Positions 1 to 8,254 of a stretch of 64,000 nucleotides of DNA are shown piece after piece. This stretch comes from CAWJLS01 sp963843755. GTDB lineage: Bacteria; Acidobacteriota; Thermoanaerobaculia; Multivoradales; DATKCC01. Within the stretch, counting starts at the first letter, position 1. Each line of letters starts with the position of its first letter. The notes below the pieces were generated by a model that was given only the letters and a program-made list of their open reading frames with translations, was not told the DNA's origin and did no database searches. The stretch lies in contig CAWJLS010000004.1 of the NCBI GenBank assembly GCA_963843755.1, forward strand, positions 310,001 to 374,000, given 5' to 3'. The position numbers and the translations under genes are program-made.

Positions 1-1055
1 AGCCGAATGGTGCCGCGGAGCTCAGCGAGACGGTTCTCTCCGAACAACGATTGGGTCTCCGAGCGCTGGATGTCCTCGCGGGTGATCACTTCCAGGTCGC
101 CGACCTCGTCCACCGCCCGGTCGTAGGTGGCGAGAGCCTCGTCGTACGCGCCGCTGACCACCAACGTTCCGATCAGACGCAGATAGACCAACTTCAACAG
201 CACCGGGTCGATCCTGTCGCCGTGCCTGGCTGCGTCGCGCAGTCGATCGAGCGTCGAGCGTTTCGGATCCTGCAACTGGTGGCCGCTGAGCATGACCGCG
301 TGCAGCGCGTCGAGCCGTGCAGGGTCTCCACCATGTTCCTTCCACTCCTCGAACGTGGCGTCGAGGCCCTCGACGTCGCCGAGGCCGGCCAGGATGTTGG
401 TGTCGAGGGAGTACCAGGCGCTCCGGAAGTGCGGCGGGAAGCGATCGGGTTTCGTTCCGATGAGCTCCCGGGCGTCACGCCATTCGTTCCGACGGATATG
501 GCGCTGCGCCAGCTCCAGGCGGAGCGTGGGTTCCGCCCCGCCGGCCTCCGGCAGGCGCTGCTCCATCTCCTGGAGGACCGACTGCTCGTCTTCCGTCCGG
601 CTGCGGAAAGTGAGCTCCTGGAGCAGCAGAAACCCGTCCTCCGGATACGCGACGGCGCCGCGGTGTGCGAGGTCGGCGGCGGCTCCCGGCTCGCCGCGGT
701 CGCCGCGGTCGGCGACGACCAGGGAGGTCAGCTCGGGGCGGGGGAGCCAGCCATCGGTCCGCGGGTCGTCGAGCAGCCCTTCCAGCAGGCCGACGCAACT
801 CTTCTTTCCGTCGGTCTGGAGCAGGGCCAGGCAGCGGCACTGGGCGGCGCGGAGCCCCTCCGAGTCCGGGCCGACGAGGCCTTCGCTGCTCGAGAGCGCC
901 GTCTGCCAGTCGCCACGCTCGACCGCCGTGCAGGCCGCGTCGACCGCCCTGTAGCGCCGGAGCCGCGGCATCGTGCGCAGGAACAGGTAGGCCGCGATGC
1001 CCACCAGCGCCAGGAGGATGGCCAGCCGGACGAGGAGTGGGCGCGACAGCTTCAC
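1..1055 (-). CDS. Helical-repeat (TPR-like) membrane protein, C-terminus cut by window edge
   Basis: The frame is open from a GTG at 1055 to the left edge, about 351 codons, with the rest outside the window. The start overlaps the stop of the upstream lipoprotein gene (GTGA), so the two are probably translationally coupled. The N-terminus (MKLSRPLLVRL, then a hydrophobic run ending YLFLR) is a single membrane anchor. The rest is alpha-helical with TPR-like pairs such as AVERGDWQTALSS and LAQRHIRRNEWRDARELI. No enzyme motif is visible. It is the last gene seen of the leftward lipid A operon. The function is unknown; a periplasmic scaffold is an inference. Confidence 0.7.
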   Translation of the reverse strand, partial: MKLSRPLLVRLAILLALVGIAAYLFLRTMPRLRRYRAVDAACTAVERGDWQTALSSSEGLVGPDSEGLRAAQCRCLALLQTDGKKSCVGLLEGLLDDPRTDGWLPRPELTSLVVADRGDRGEPGAAADLAHRGAVAYPEDGFLLLQELTFRSRTEDEQSVLQEMEQRLPEAGGAEPTLRLELAQRHIRRNEWRDARELIGTKPDRFPPHFRSAWYSLDTNILAGLGDVEGLDATFEEWKEHGGDPARLDALHAVMLSGHQLQDPKRSTLDRLRDAARHGDRIDPVLLKLVYLRLIGTLVVSGAYDEALATYDRAVDEVGDLEVITREDIQRSETQSLFGENRLAELRGTIR

Positions 1056-2323
1056 GGGGCCACCAGGTCGGCTTCGAAGAGGTAGCTGTCCTCGCCCCGG
1101 TGGGCTCTGAGGTCGAGCCGCTTCCAGGGGTAGAACGACGACGGCAGCGGGGTCGTGCCGGAGGCCTGGGCCAGCAGGCTGTCGACCGGCGGCATGCGCG
1201 AGAGCTCGAAGCGCGCCTCGCTCCCTTCGGACGACCAGGGAGGGTCGCCGGGAGCGCTGGCTCCGCGAGGCGGATTCGCCAGGGCCGCCTGGAGGCTCGC
1301 GGCGTTCCACCCGATCACCAGGGTGTCGTCGGTGGCCACGTAGCACGGCGCCAGGTCGGGCATGACCCGGACGTTGCTCAGGCAGGCGCCGCTCCAGCCG
1401 CCGAGCGTGAAGTCGTTGCGCCGGGCGGGCCAGGTCGCCATCAGGTCGTGGAGGAACTTCTCCATCACCTCGACCGCCAGGTCGCGATCCCGGATGTCGA
1501 GGGCCAGGGCGATGGGTGGGATGCGCTCACCGGGCGACGGCGGGTAGATCGCCAGCTCCCAGACGCCGGCGAGGGCGGTGCCCTCGAACAGCTTGCTCTG
1601 CAGGCGGTAGAGCCGGGCACCCCAGTCGCCCCCCTGGATGAACCGGGCCAGGTTGAGGCCGCCGTCCGGACGCAGGCGCAGGTGCACCAGGCTGGTGCTG
1701 TCGCTCAGGTGGGGTGGCCCGGCCGGCTCCGCGGCCGGCAGGACGAGGGAGATCGGGCCCTCGATCCCGGCCGGGTAGACCTCGCCGTCGAGGGTGACGG
1801 AGCCGTCCTCGGCCGTCGTGCCGCGGACCACCAACCAGCGGCCGGGCTCCGTGCTGGCGGCGAACACCCAGCCGGCGTCGCCCCGCAGCGTGTCGATCCA
1901 CTCCGGTGTGTCGCTGTCCTCGGCGCAGCGGAGCGCTCCCGCCAGGTCGCAGCCTCCCGCGCCCGGGTCGTCGCCGGTCGCGTCCTCCGCCGCGGGACTC
2001 CCGGCGGCGGGCATCTCGCAATGGCCGAACACCCGGCTGCAGCCGGAGATCGCCGCCGTCACCCGGGTGGCGGCCTCGGAGGCCGGCGACCCGGTCATCT
2101 CCTCGAGGCGATCGAGGACCGGACGGAGCTGCGCCGCGTCACCGGCGAAGGTCAGGCCCTGGGGGACCAGGTCGCCGCGGCCACCGCAGGCGCTCGTCGA
2201 CACGAGGAGTGTGAGGAGGGCCGCCAAGAGCACGAGGTGGCCGGAGCGGAGCACGGCTCGACGGGTGCGTCGGGATCTCTGCGGACCGGACGCGGAGCGG
2301 GAGGACATCGTCGGGGAGGCCAT
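1052..2323 (-). CDS. Predicted lipoprotein of unknown function
   Basis: This encodes 423 residues. An arginine-rich N-terminus precedes a hydrophobic stretch ending LLVSTSACGG, a plausible lipobox with Cys about position 46, so the protein is probably membrane-tethered in the periplasm. The mature part has several cysteines (for example SGCSRVFGHC) and alternating beta/alpha character, including a segment RDRDLAVEVMEKFLHDL. I recognise no family. It lies 45 bases after the lpxL-like gene and overlaps the following gene by 4 bases. A TACACT hexamer on the minus strand (2348-2353) could be an internal promoter. Confidence 0.75.
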   Translation of the reverse strand: MASPTMSSRSASGPQRSRRTRRAVLRSGHLVLLAALLTLLVSTSACGGRGDLVPQGLTFAGDAAQLRPVLDRLEEMTGSPASEAATRVTAAISGCSRVFGHCEMPAAGSPAAEDATGDDPGAGGCDLAGALRCAEDSDTPEWIDTLRGDAGWVFAASTEPGRWLVVRGTTAEDGSVTLDGEVYPAGIEGPISLVLPAAEPAGPPHLSDSTSLVHLRLRPDGGLNLARFIQGGDWGARLYRLQSKLFEGTALAGVWELAIYPPSPGERIPPIALALDIRDRDLAVEVMEKFLHDLMATWPARRNDFTLGGWSGACLSNVRVMPDLAPCYVATDDTLVIGWNAASLQAALANPPRGASAPGDPPWSSEGSEARFELSRMPPVDSLLAQASGTTPLPSSFYPWKRLDLRAHRGEDSYLFEADLVAP

Positions 2324-2368
2324 CGTGGGGTTCGCTCGGAGCGAGCTAGTGTAGCAACGCTCCGCCGG

Positions 2369-3367
2369 TCACCGTTCTTCCTGGGCCGGCTCGGGAGTCG
2401 ACGCCGCTTCCGCCGCCGCCGCCGCCTCCCCCGGCACCGGCGGGCTCTCGCCGCGCGGCACCTTCCAGCGCTCGTGCATCCAGAGCCACTGGTCGGGGTG
2501 GCGGCGGATCATGCGCTCGGCGTCTTCCATGTAGCGCCGGGTCAGCTCGACGACCGCGCCGTCGCCCTCGAAGCCGTCGGCGGTCACGTCCTCCGGATCG
2601 ATCACCGAGGCGACCTCCACCCGGTAGCGACCGCCCGGTCGGGCAGAGCCGTAGACCGAGACGACCGGCGTGCCGGTGCGCAGCGACAGCCGTGCGAGCA
2701 CCGGGGTCGTGTAGGCCGGGCGGCCGAAGAACGGCACCCAGATCCCCTCGCCGGGGCGCGCCCGCTGGTCGATGAGCAGGCCCACCCGGTGCCCCCGGGC
2801 GAGCGCCTTGAGCATGCGCCGCACCGCCCCGTGCTTGGAGACCAGCTCGTTGCCGAAGCGCTCGCGGGAGCGCACCAGCTCCCGGTCGAGCCACGGGTTG
2901 TCGAGCGGCCGCCCGATCACCTGGAGCGGCCCGCCGTAGATCCCCGTCGGGTAGGCGGCCATCTCCCACAGCCCCAGGTGGGCGGTCAGGACCAGCAGGC
3001 CTCCGCCGGTCCGTTCGGCGGAGCGGGCCTCCGCCTCCTGGAGGTTCTCCCAGCCGACCAGCTCCAGGCGTCGGCACAGCGCCTCCAGGTCGAACCGCCC
3101 GGCGGAGACGGAGTCGGTCATGGCCATGCCGAAGTGTTCGAAGGCGCCGCGGGCGATCTGTCGCCGCTCGGCCGCGTCCAGCTCCGGCAGGGCGTGGGCC
3201 AGGTTGTCCTCGGCGATCCGCCGGTGGCGCCGGAGAACCCGCCAGGCGAGGGCACCGATGCGCCGCCCGGCCGCCCGGGCGGTGGCGTGGGGCAGGGCGC
3301 GGACCACCCCCTTGACCGCCAGGTAGGCGGCGTACTCGACCAGGTGGCGGACCGGCGCCTCCTTCAC
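2369..3367 (-). CDS. Lipid A acyltransferase, LpxL/HtrB family
   Basis: The 332-residue product fits the lysophospholipid/lipid A acyltransferase family that adds secondary acyl chains to lipid A at the inner membrane. An N-terminal hydrophobic anchor is followed by the catalytic H-x4-E box HLGLWE near residue 130, then the substrate-side blocks GLLIDQRARPGEGIWVPFFG and PVLARLSLRTGTPVV. Its start overlaps the lpxK stop by 4 bases, and with waaA and lpxK it forms a compact lipid A/Kdo operon. The family is clear, but whether it is a LpxL-, LpxM- or LpxP-type enzyme cannot be told from sequence alone. Confidence 0.88.
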   Translation of the reverse strand: MKEAPVRHLVEYAAYLAVKGVVRALPHATARAAGRRIGALAWRVLRRHRRIAEDNLAHALPELDAAERRQIARGAFEHFGMAMTDSVSAGRFDLEALCRRLELVGWENLQEAEARSAERTGGGLLVLTAHLGLWEMAAYPTGIYGGPLQVIGRPLDNPWLDRELVRSRERFGNELVSKHGAVRRMLKALARGHRVGLLIDQRARPGEGIWVPFFGRPAYTTPVLARLSLRTGTPVVSVYGSARPGGRYRVEVASVIDPEDVTADGFEGDGAVVELTRRYMEDAERMIRRHPDQWLWMHERWKVPRGESPPVPGEAAAAAEAASTPEPAQEER

Positions 3368-4464
3368 GCGGCTCCTCCCGTCGCGCCGCGTCGCTCGTGG
3401 AGGGCTTCGAGCCGCCGGTCGAGCCAGTCGAAGAACGCCGCCTCCGGCCGGCAGACCACCGGGATCTCGGCCAGGGGGACGGGGAACTCGCCGAGCTTGA
3501 CCTGGATCTTGGCCTGGAGCTTGACCAGATCCTTGGAGGTGGTGACGACCGCGGCGGCGGAGGTCGAGCGGACGGTCCGGACGATCCGGCGCAGGGAGCG
3601 GTCTGGATAGGCGTGGTGATCGCCGAAGCGCAGCTCCTCCAAGACGTCGAGGCCGAGCGCCTCCGCGGTCCGCCGGACGCCCTCGGGGCGGGCGACGCCG
3701 GAGACCAGGACGACGCCGGTGCCCGGAGCGAGCTCCGTACCGTCGGCGGTGTGGGCGGGCAGGGCGTGGATCGGGGCGGTGAAGCCTTCCCCGCGGAAGC
3801 CGAACGGGGCGAGCGCCCGAGCCAGCGCCTCCCCGTCCCCCGGGGCGATCCGCTCCGGCGCGCCGGTCAGCAGCACGGCGTCCGCGGCGGCGGCGGAGGC
3901 CAACGGCTCGCGCAGGCGACCTCCGGGTGCCAGGCGGCCGCCGCCGAACGGGTCGGCCACCGGCAGGGCGAGCAGGTCGAGGTCGCGGGCCAGCCGCAGG
4001 TGGGAGAAGCCGTCGTCGAGCAGGAAGAGGTCGGGCGGCGGGTCCAGGTGGTCCACGGCGTGGCGTCCGCCGGCGGCCCGGTCGGGGGAGACGATCACCG
4101 ACGCCTCCGGCACCTGGAGCGCCAGCAGGAACGGCTCGTCGCCGGCCCGGTCGGGGTCGAGGCGGGGCCGCGCCTCCGGACGCCCGGGGCGCCCGGCCGA
4201 GACGACCCGGACGCCGTCGCCCCGGCTGCGGTAGCCGCGGGAGAGGATCGCCACGGCTTCCCCGTGGCCGGCCAGGTGCGCGGCGACCGCCGCCGTGAGC
4301 GGTGTCTTTCCGGAGCCGCCCCAGTGCAGGTTGCCGATCGAGACCACCGGCCGGGGGAGCCGGGCCGCGCGCTCACGCCAGCGGTCGCGGCGCGCCCGGT
4401 GGGCGGCGCCGTAGAGCCGCTGCCACGGGGAGGTCGGGCGGGTCGGCGGCGGAGGCAGGGGCAC
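3364..4464 (-). CDS. lpxK: Tetraacyldisaccharide 4'-kinase
   Basis: LpxK phosphorylates the 4' position of the lipid A disaccharide at the cytoplasmic face of the inner membrane. The 366-residue product has the family's late P-loop GNLHWGGSGKTPL near residue 42, then AILSRGYRSRG and LLDDGFSHLRLARDLDLL, the signature blocks of the family. C-terminal motifs RFGDHHAYPDR and VVTTSKDLVKL are also typical. Length is slightly above the usual 320-350. It starts 4 bases after waaA ends and overlaps the lpxL-like gene, so the three are cotranscribed. Confidence 0.95.
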   Translation of the reverse strand: MPLPPPPTRPTSPWQRLYGAAHRARRDRWRERAARLPRPVVSIGNLHWGGSGKTPLTAAVAAHLAGHGEAVAILSRGYRSRGDGVRVVSAGRPGRPEARPRLDPDRAGDEPFLLALQVPEASVIVSPDRAAGGRHAVDHLDPPPDLFLLDDGFSHLRLARDLDLLALPVADPFGGGRLAPGGRLREPLASAAAADAVLLTGAPERIAPGDGEALARALAPFGFRGEGFTAPIHALPAHTADGTELAPGTGVVLVSGVARPEGVRRTAEALGLDVLEELRFGDHHAYPDRSLRRIVRTVRSTSAAAVVTTSKDLVKLQAKIQVKLGEFPVPLAEIPVVCRPEAAFFDWLDRRLEALHERRGATGGAA

Positions 4465-4468
4465 GGGC

Positions 4469-5947
4469 TCATTCTCTCCGATGGGGGGAAAGAGCCTGGA
4501 CCAGCTCCGAGAGCATCGCCAGCGTTTCCGTCAGCGCGCCCCGGTTGGCCTCGATCAGGTCCCGCCCCCGGGCGCCGATGCGCTCCGCCGCGTCCCGGTC
4601 GTCGATCCAGCGGCTCCAGGCGGCGGCCAGATCCTCGGCGTCGCGCACCCGCGCCCAGGCCTCGTGGCGGTCGAACTCGTCGGCGATCTGGCGGAAGTTC
4701 TCCATCGACGGGCCGACCACCACCGGCGTCCCCCAGCAGGCGGCCTCGAGCGGGTTGTGGCCGCCGGTCTCGACCAGAGTGCCGCCGATGAACGCCGCGG
4801 TGGCGAGCCGGTAGAGCCCGGCGAGCTCACCCAGGCTGTCGAGCAGCAGGACGTCGGGCGTTCCGGGCCCGGCCCGCCGCGCCGGATCGGCCAACTCGTC
4901 CGGCCCGTCCGGCTCGGTCGCGGCGGTCGGATCGGTTGCGTCGATCGGATCGAGCGCACTCCGGCGCACCATCGACAGCCCGGCGCGGGTCACCTCCGCC
5001 GCCACCGCGTCCCACCGCTCCGGGTGGCGCGGCGCCAGGACGAGCAGGGCGCGGCCTTCACTCGCGGGCTCCTGCCCGGCCCGGGTCCCGGTCCGGGTCA
5101 CGGCCTGGGAAGGGGTCGCCGCGTTCAGGCGGGCGAGCGCCTCGAGCACGCGGGACTCTTCCCCGGCCATGGTCGATCCGGCCACCAGCACGGCGCGGCC
5201 GCCGGCCAGACGACGGACGGCGCTCTCCAGCTCCGGGTTCGTCGTCGGCGTCCGCGTGTCGTACTTGAGGTTGCCGGTCACCCGCACGCGCTCCGGCTCG
5301 ACGCCGAGGGCGAGCAGCCGCGTCCGGTCGTCGTCCGTCTGGACCCCGAACCGGGCGATCGGGTCGAACAGCACCCCCAGCAGGCGCCGGCCCAGGCCGC
5401 CGAACGGGCCGGGGAGGGCGCGCAGGCGCTTCAACCGGCGGAAGCTCCGGTCGCCGAGGCGGCCGTTGACCACGGCGACCGGGAGGCGCCGCCGGGCGGC
5501 CTCTCGGAGGACCAGGGGCCAGTAGTCCCCCTCGACCAGCACCAGGGCCCCGGGGGCGTGGCGCTCGAACAGGCGTCGGACCGGGCCGGCCAGGTCGAAC
5601 GGCAGGTAGGCCACCGCCGCCTGACCGCGGAACACCGCCCGGGCGCGCGCCTGGCCGGTCGGGGTGACGGTGGTGACGAGGGCCGGCTGATCCGCGGGCA
5701 GCTCACGGGCGAGGGTCGCCGCCACGCCCACCTCACCCACCGAGACCGCGTGGATCCACAGTCCGGCCCGCCGGGCCCGCTCTCCCCCAGCCCACCCCAG
5801 GCGCCCCCGGAGCGTCGGCAGGTAGTGAGCTCCCCGCCGGAGGAGGAGGAACGGACCCGCCAGCAGCAGGGCCGCCCCCACGGCGGCGCGGTACAGCCAC
5901 CAGCCCAGCGCCCACACTCCTCCCGTCTTGCGTTCGGTGGTTCCCAC
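4469..5947 (-). CDS. waaA: Kdo transferase (3-deoxy-D-manno-octulosonic acid transferase)
   Basis: WaaA attaches Kdo to lipid IVA, the step before late acylation. The protein (492 residues from the proposed GTG) has one N-terminal membrane anchor, the motif HAVSVGE whose Glu is the catalytic base in Aquifex WaaA, and the donor-site block ETGGHNPLEAACWGTPVV. It is longer than usual (about 420-430) because of a low-complexity linker of roughly 45 residues (DPIDATDPTAATEPDG region). The frame is open up to 6082, but that start would lie inside the divergent sigma gene. The GTG at 5947 is preferred because TATACT sits 8 bases upstream. It heads the leftward lipid A operon. Confidence 0.9.
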   Translation of the reverse strand: MGTTERKTGGVWALGWWLYRAAVGAALLLAGPFLLLRRGAHYLPTLRGRLGWAGGERARRAGLWIHAVSVGEVGVAATLARELPADQPALVTTVTPTGQARARAVFRGQAAVAYLPFDLAGPVRRLFERHAPGALVLVEGDYWPLVLREAARRRLPVAVVNGRLGDRSFRRLKRLRALPGPFGGLGRRLLGVLFDPIARFGVQTDDDRTRLLALGVEPERVRVTGNLKYDTRTPTTNPELESAVRRLAGGRAVLVAGSTMAGEESRVLEALARLNAATPSQAVTRTGTRAGQEPASEGRALLVLAPRHPERWDAVAAEVTRAGLSMVRRSALDPIDATDPTAATEPDGPDELADPARRAGPGTPDVLLLDSLGELAGLYRLATAAFIGGTLVETGGHNPLEAACWGTPVVVGPSMENFRQIADEFDRHEAWARVRDAEDLAAAWSRWIDDRDAAERIGARGRDLIEANRGALTETLAMLSELVQALSPHRRE

Positions 5948-5955
5948 GGCGCGGC

Positions 5956-5961
5956 AGTATA
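5956..5961 (-). promoter_or_regulatory. -10 element TATACT for a probably leaderless waaA mRNA
   Basis: On the minus strand TATACT is followed by 8 bases and then the GTG proposed for waaA; no Shine-Dalgarno sequence precedes that GTG. A start point about 7 bases after the hexamer would coincide with the GTG. No convincing -35 box is seen. It lies in the 73-base divergent gap shared with the ECF sigma gene. Confidence 0.45.
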
Positions 5962-6020
5962 GCGAGGCCCGGGACCTGATAGATTGCAGTGTTCGCAGCA
6001 CCGGTAGGAGACCGAACCCG

Positions 6021-6743
6021 ATGTCCGACGACGATAGACGCTCCGAGCACCCGTCTCGTAAGAACGAGCAAGGGGAGAACATGCCGGAGCTCGTCTACTC
6101 GGAAACACGCCACCGCGCCGCCTGGACCGAACGCACCGATCGAGAGCTGCTCGAGGGGATTCGCGACCGCGACGAAACCGCCCTCGACGAGCTGATCGCT
6201 CGCAAGGCGGGTCCGCTCGTTCAGCTCGCCTACCGCGTGGTCGGCGACCGCGAGGAGGCGCGCGACATCGTCCAGGTCGCCTTCTTCAGGATCTGGGAGA
6301 GCGTCGACCGGTTCGACCCCCGCTGGAGTCCGAACACCTGGATCTACCGCATCGTCAACAACCTGGCCATCGATCACCTGCGCTCCCGCCGCAGCCGCGA
6401 GCGCCAGGTCGAGCCGGTGCGCCAGCACCTGCGCCAGGTCGCCGCCGGCCGGTCGGCTTCCGAGCGGCCGGGCCTCGACCGGACCGAGGTCGCCGACATC
6501 TTCCGCGAGCTCGCCGGCGAGCTGACCGACAAGCAGCGCTCGGTCTTCGTCCTGCGCGAGATCGAAGGCCTCTCCTCGCGCGAGGTCGCCGAGATCGTCG
6601 ACTGCCGCGAGTCGACCGTCCGCAACCACCTGTTCAACGCCCGCAAGGTTCTGCGCCAGGCGGTGCTCGACCGCTACCCCGAGTACGCCCGGCGCTACGC
6701 GCCGAACGACGGCGGACCGGACGGATCGGAGGCGGTGCGATGA
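6021..6743 (+). CDS. ECF RNA polymerase sigma factor
   Basis: This is a sigma-70 family ECF protein of 240 residues from the ATG at 6021 (AGGAG about 10 bases upstream); an ATG at 6081 after AAGGGGAG is equally possible. Region 2 is marked by LVQLAYRVVGDREEARDIVQ and FFRIWE followed by NTWIYRIVNNLAIDHLRSR. Region 4 carries QRSVFVLREIEGLSSREVAEI and STVRNHLFNARKVLR. It overlaps the next gene, a zinc-finger protein, by 4 bases, the usual sigma/anti-sigma arrangement. The pilus/secretion operon follows directly, so it may control that operon (inference). Confidence 0.93.
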   Translation: MSDDDRRSEHPSRKNEQGENMPELVYSETRHRAAWTERTDRELLEGIRDRDETALDELIARKAGPLVQLAYRVVGDREEARDIVQVAFFRIWESVDRFDPRWSPNTWIYRIVNNLAIDHLRSRRSRERQVEPVRQHLRQVAAGRSASERPGLDRTEVADIFRELAGELTDKQRSVFVLREIEGLSSREVAEIVDCRESTVRNHLFNARKVLRQAVLDRYPEYARRYAPNDGGPDGSEAVR

Positions 6744-7345
6744 GCTGCCCCCGCTGGGATCGCCTGGTCGCCTACCGCTACGAAGGCCCGGAGGCGCGGC
6801 AGCCCGAGGGCTGGCAGGAGGCGCTCGAGCACCTCGACTCGTGCGCGGCGTGCCGGGACGAGGCGTTCGCCGCCGACCCGTCGCTCGCCTTCCGGCGCCT
6901 GCCGGAGGTGACCGTCGGTGCCGACGAGCTCCGGAGCCTGCGCGCCGGGGTCGACGCCCTGCGCCGGGCCAGCCGAATCGAACCGTCCGCCCTCGCCGGC
7001 CTGGCGCGAGCGGACACCGTGCGGTCGGCCTCGCTGCCGGTTCGCCGGGTGGCCCGCGCCTTCCGCGCCGCGCTTCCGGCGGTCGGCCGGTTCGCCGCGG
7101 CGGCGGTGCTCGCCATCGCCCTCCTGAGCGCGCACCCGGACGGCCTGGTCGTCGACGGAGGCCAGGGTGCCGACGCCCTGCCGTTCCAGCAGGCCCGCCA
7201 GGACGCCGCCCCGGCCTTCGGAGACGAGCCGGCGGCCGACTCGGTGCTCGCCGGCGACGACATCGAGAGCCCGACGGCCAGCGTCTACCATTTCGACGAC
7301 GAGATCGCGATCACCATGGTGGTGGATCCGGGCTTCGACGTCTGA
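6740..7345 (+). CDS. Zinc-finger membrane protein, putative anti-sigma factor
   Basis: The protein has 201 residues. The N-terminus has Cys3 and an H-x3-C-x2-C cluster (HLDSCAAC, about residues 33-40), the zf-HC2 pattern of ZAS-type anti-sigma factors. One hydrophobic segment (FAAAAVLAIALLSAH, about residues 115-130) would place the zinc finger in the cytoplasm. The C-terminus ends with a beta-type stretch, IAITMVVDPGFDV. The ATG overlaps the sigma gene stop (ATGA), so the pair is coupled. The anti-sigma role is inferred from motif and position; it could instead be a scaffold regulated with the pilus genes. Confidence 0.75.
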   Translation: MSCPRWDRLVAYRYEGPEARQPEGWQEALEHLDSCAACRDEAFAADPSLAFRRLPEVTVGADELRSLRAGVDALRRASRIEPSALAGLARADTVRSASLPVRRVARAFRAALPAVGRFAAAAVLAIALLSAHPDGLVVDGGQGADALPFQQARQDAAPAFGDEPAADSVLAGDDIESPTASVYHFDDEIAITMVVDPGFDV

Positions 7346-7390
7346 GTCTCGGATCCGCCCGTTTCCTTCTTTCGAGCGAGTCACCTCCCC

Positions 7391-8254
7391 GTGCAACCGA
7401 TCGCCACATCCCGGCGCCGATCCGTCGGCGCCCGGGCCGCCGGTGCCCACGTCGTGGGCCTGTGGGCCCTCGGCGTCCTGGTGAGCGGCGTCTTGACCGT
7501 GTTTCCGGCCGCGGCGTCGGAGCAGAAGTCCCAGGTCTCGTCGTCGGTCGGGGATGCGCAGGCGACGCCGCGGCAGGGGAAGGCCGATGGAGCGGAGGTC
7601 CGGGTCTACGCCTACACCTTCCGCAACAAGCGAGCGACCGAGGCGCTGACCCTGGTCCAGCCGCTCCTCACCCGCCACGGGTCGCTCGAGATCCAGCCGG
7701 AGGACAACACCCTGGTGGTCCGCGACACGGTCGCCGCCCTCGGCCGGATCGTGCCGACCCTGCGGGCGTTCGACCGGCCGCCCCAGGCGCTGCGGATCGA
7801 GGTGATGATCGTGCGGGCGGGGGTCCGGCCGCCGGGCAATCCCGGCACCGAGTCGCTCCCTTCGTGGCTGGAGGAGCGCCTGCGCGGTCTGCTGCGCTGG
7901 GACTACTACAGCCTGCTGGCCCGCTCCGACCTCGACACCCAAGAGGGGCAGGAGGTGACCCACGAGGTCGGCGGTCTCTACGGGCTCTCGTTCCGTCCGG
8001 GAACCCTCGGCCCGGACAACCAGCTCAAGCTCCACGAGTTCCGCATCTGGCACGCCGGCAAGCAGGCGGACCCGCCGCTGCTCGAGGCGACCCTCAACCT
8101 GTGGCTGGGCAAGCCGAAGGTGCTCGGGCTGGCCAACAGCGAGTCGGCCGACCGGGCGCTCATGGTGGTCCTGACCTGTGAGCGGATCGACTCCGAAGCA
8201 GGCAACGACGGCGCCGCCGCCGCGCCGCCTTCGCACCGTCGAGGAGGGCGCTGA
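7391..8254 (+). CDS. Exported protein with a secretin N-domain-like fold
   Basis: This encodes 287 residues from a GTG at 7391. A twin-arginine-like basic N-terminus and a hydrophobic stretch (LWALGVLVSGVLTVF) form a signal peptide ending near AAASEQ. The core AYTFRNKRATEALTLVQPL, then EIQPEDNTLVVRDTVAALGR and LRIEVMIVRAG, matches the short repeated N1-type domains of secretins, but no secretin pore domain follows. The stop overlaps the GspF start (TGATG). It is probably an accessory periplasmic part of the secretion/pilus system; the exact role is unknown. Confidence 0.7.
   Translation: MQPIATSRRRSVGARAAGAHVVGLWALGVLVSGVLTVFPAAASEQKSQVSSSVGDAQATPRQGKADGAEVRVYAYTFRNKRATEALTLVQPLLTRHGSLEIQPEDNTLVVRDTVAALGRIVPTLRAFDRPPQALRIEVMIVRAGVRPPGNPGTESLPSWLEERLRGLLRWDYYSLLARSDLDTQEGQEVTHEVGGLYGLSFRPGTLGPDNQLKLHEFRIWHAGKQADPPLLEATLNLWLGKPKVLGLANSESADRALMVVLTCERIDSEAGNDGAAAAPPSHRRGGR

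Noticed and set aside
4469..6082. waaA start at 6082 with 45 extra N-terminal residues
   Set aside because: It would overlap the divergent sigma gene and add non-family sequence before the membrane anchor. The GTG at 5947 with TATACT upstream fits better.
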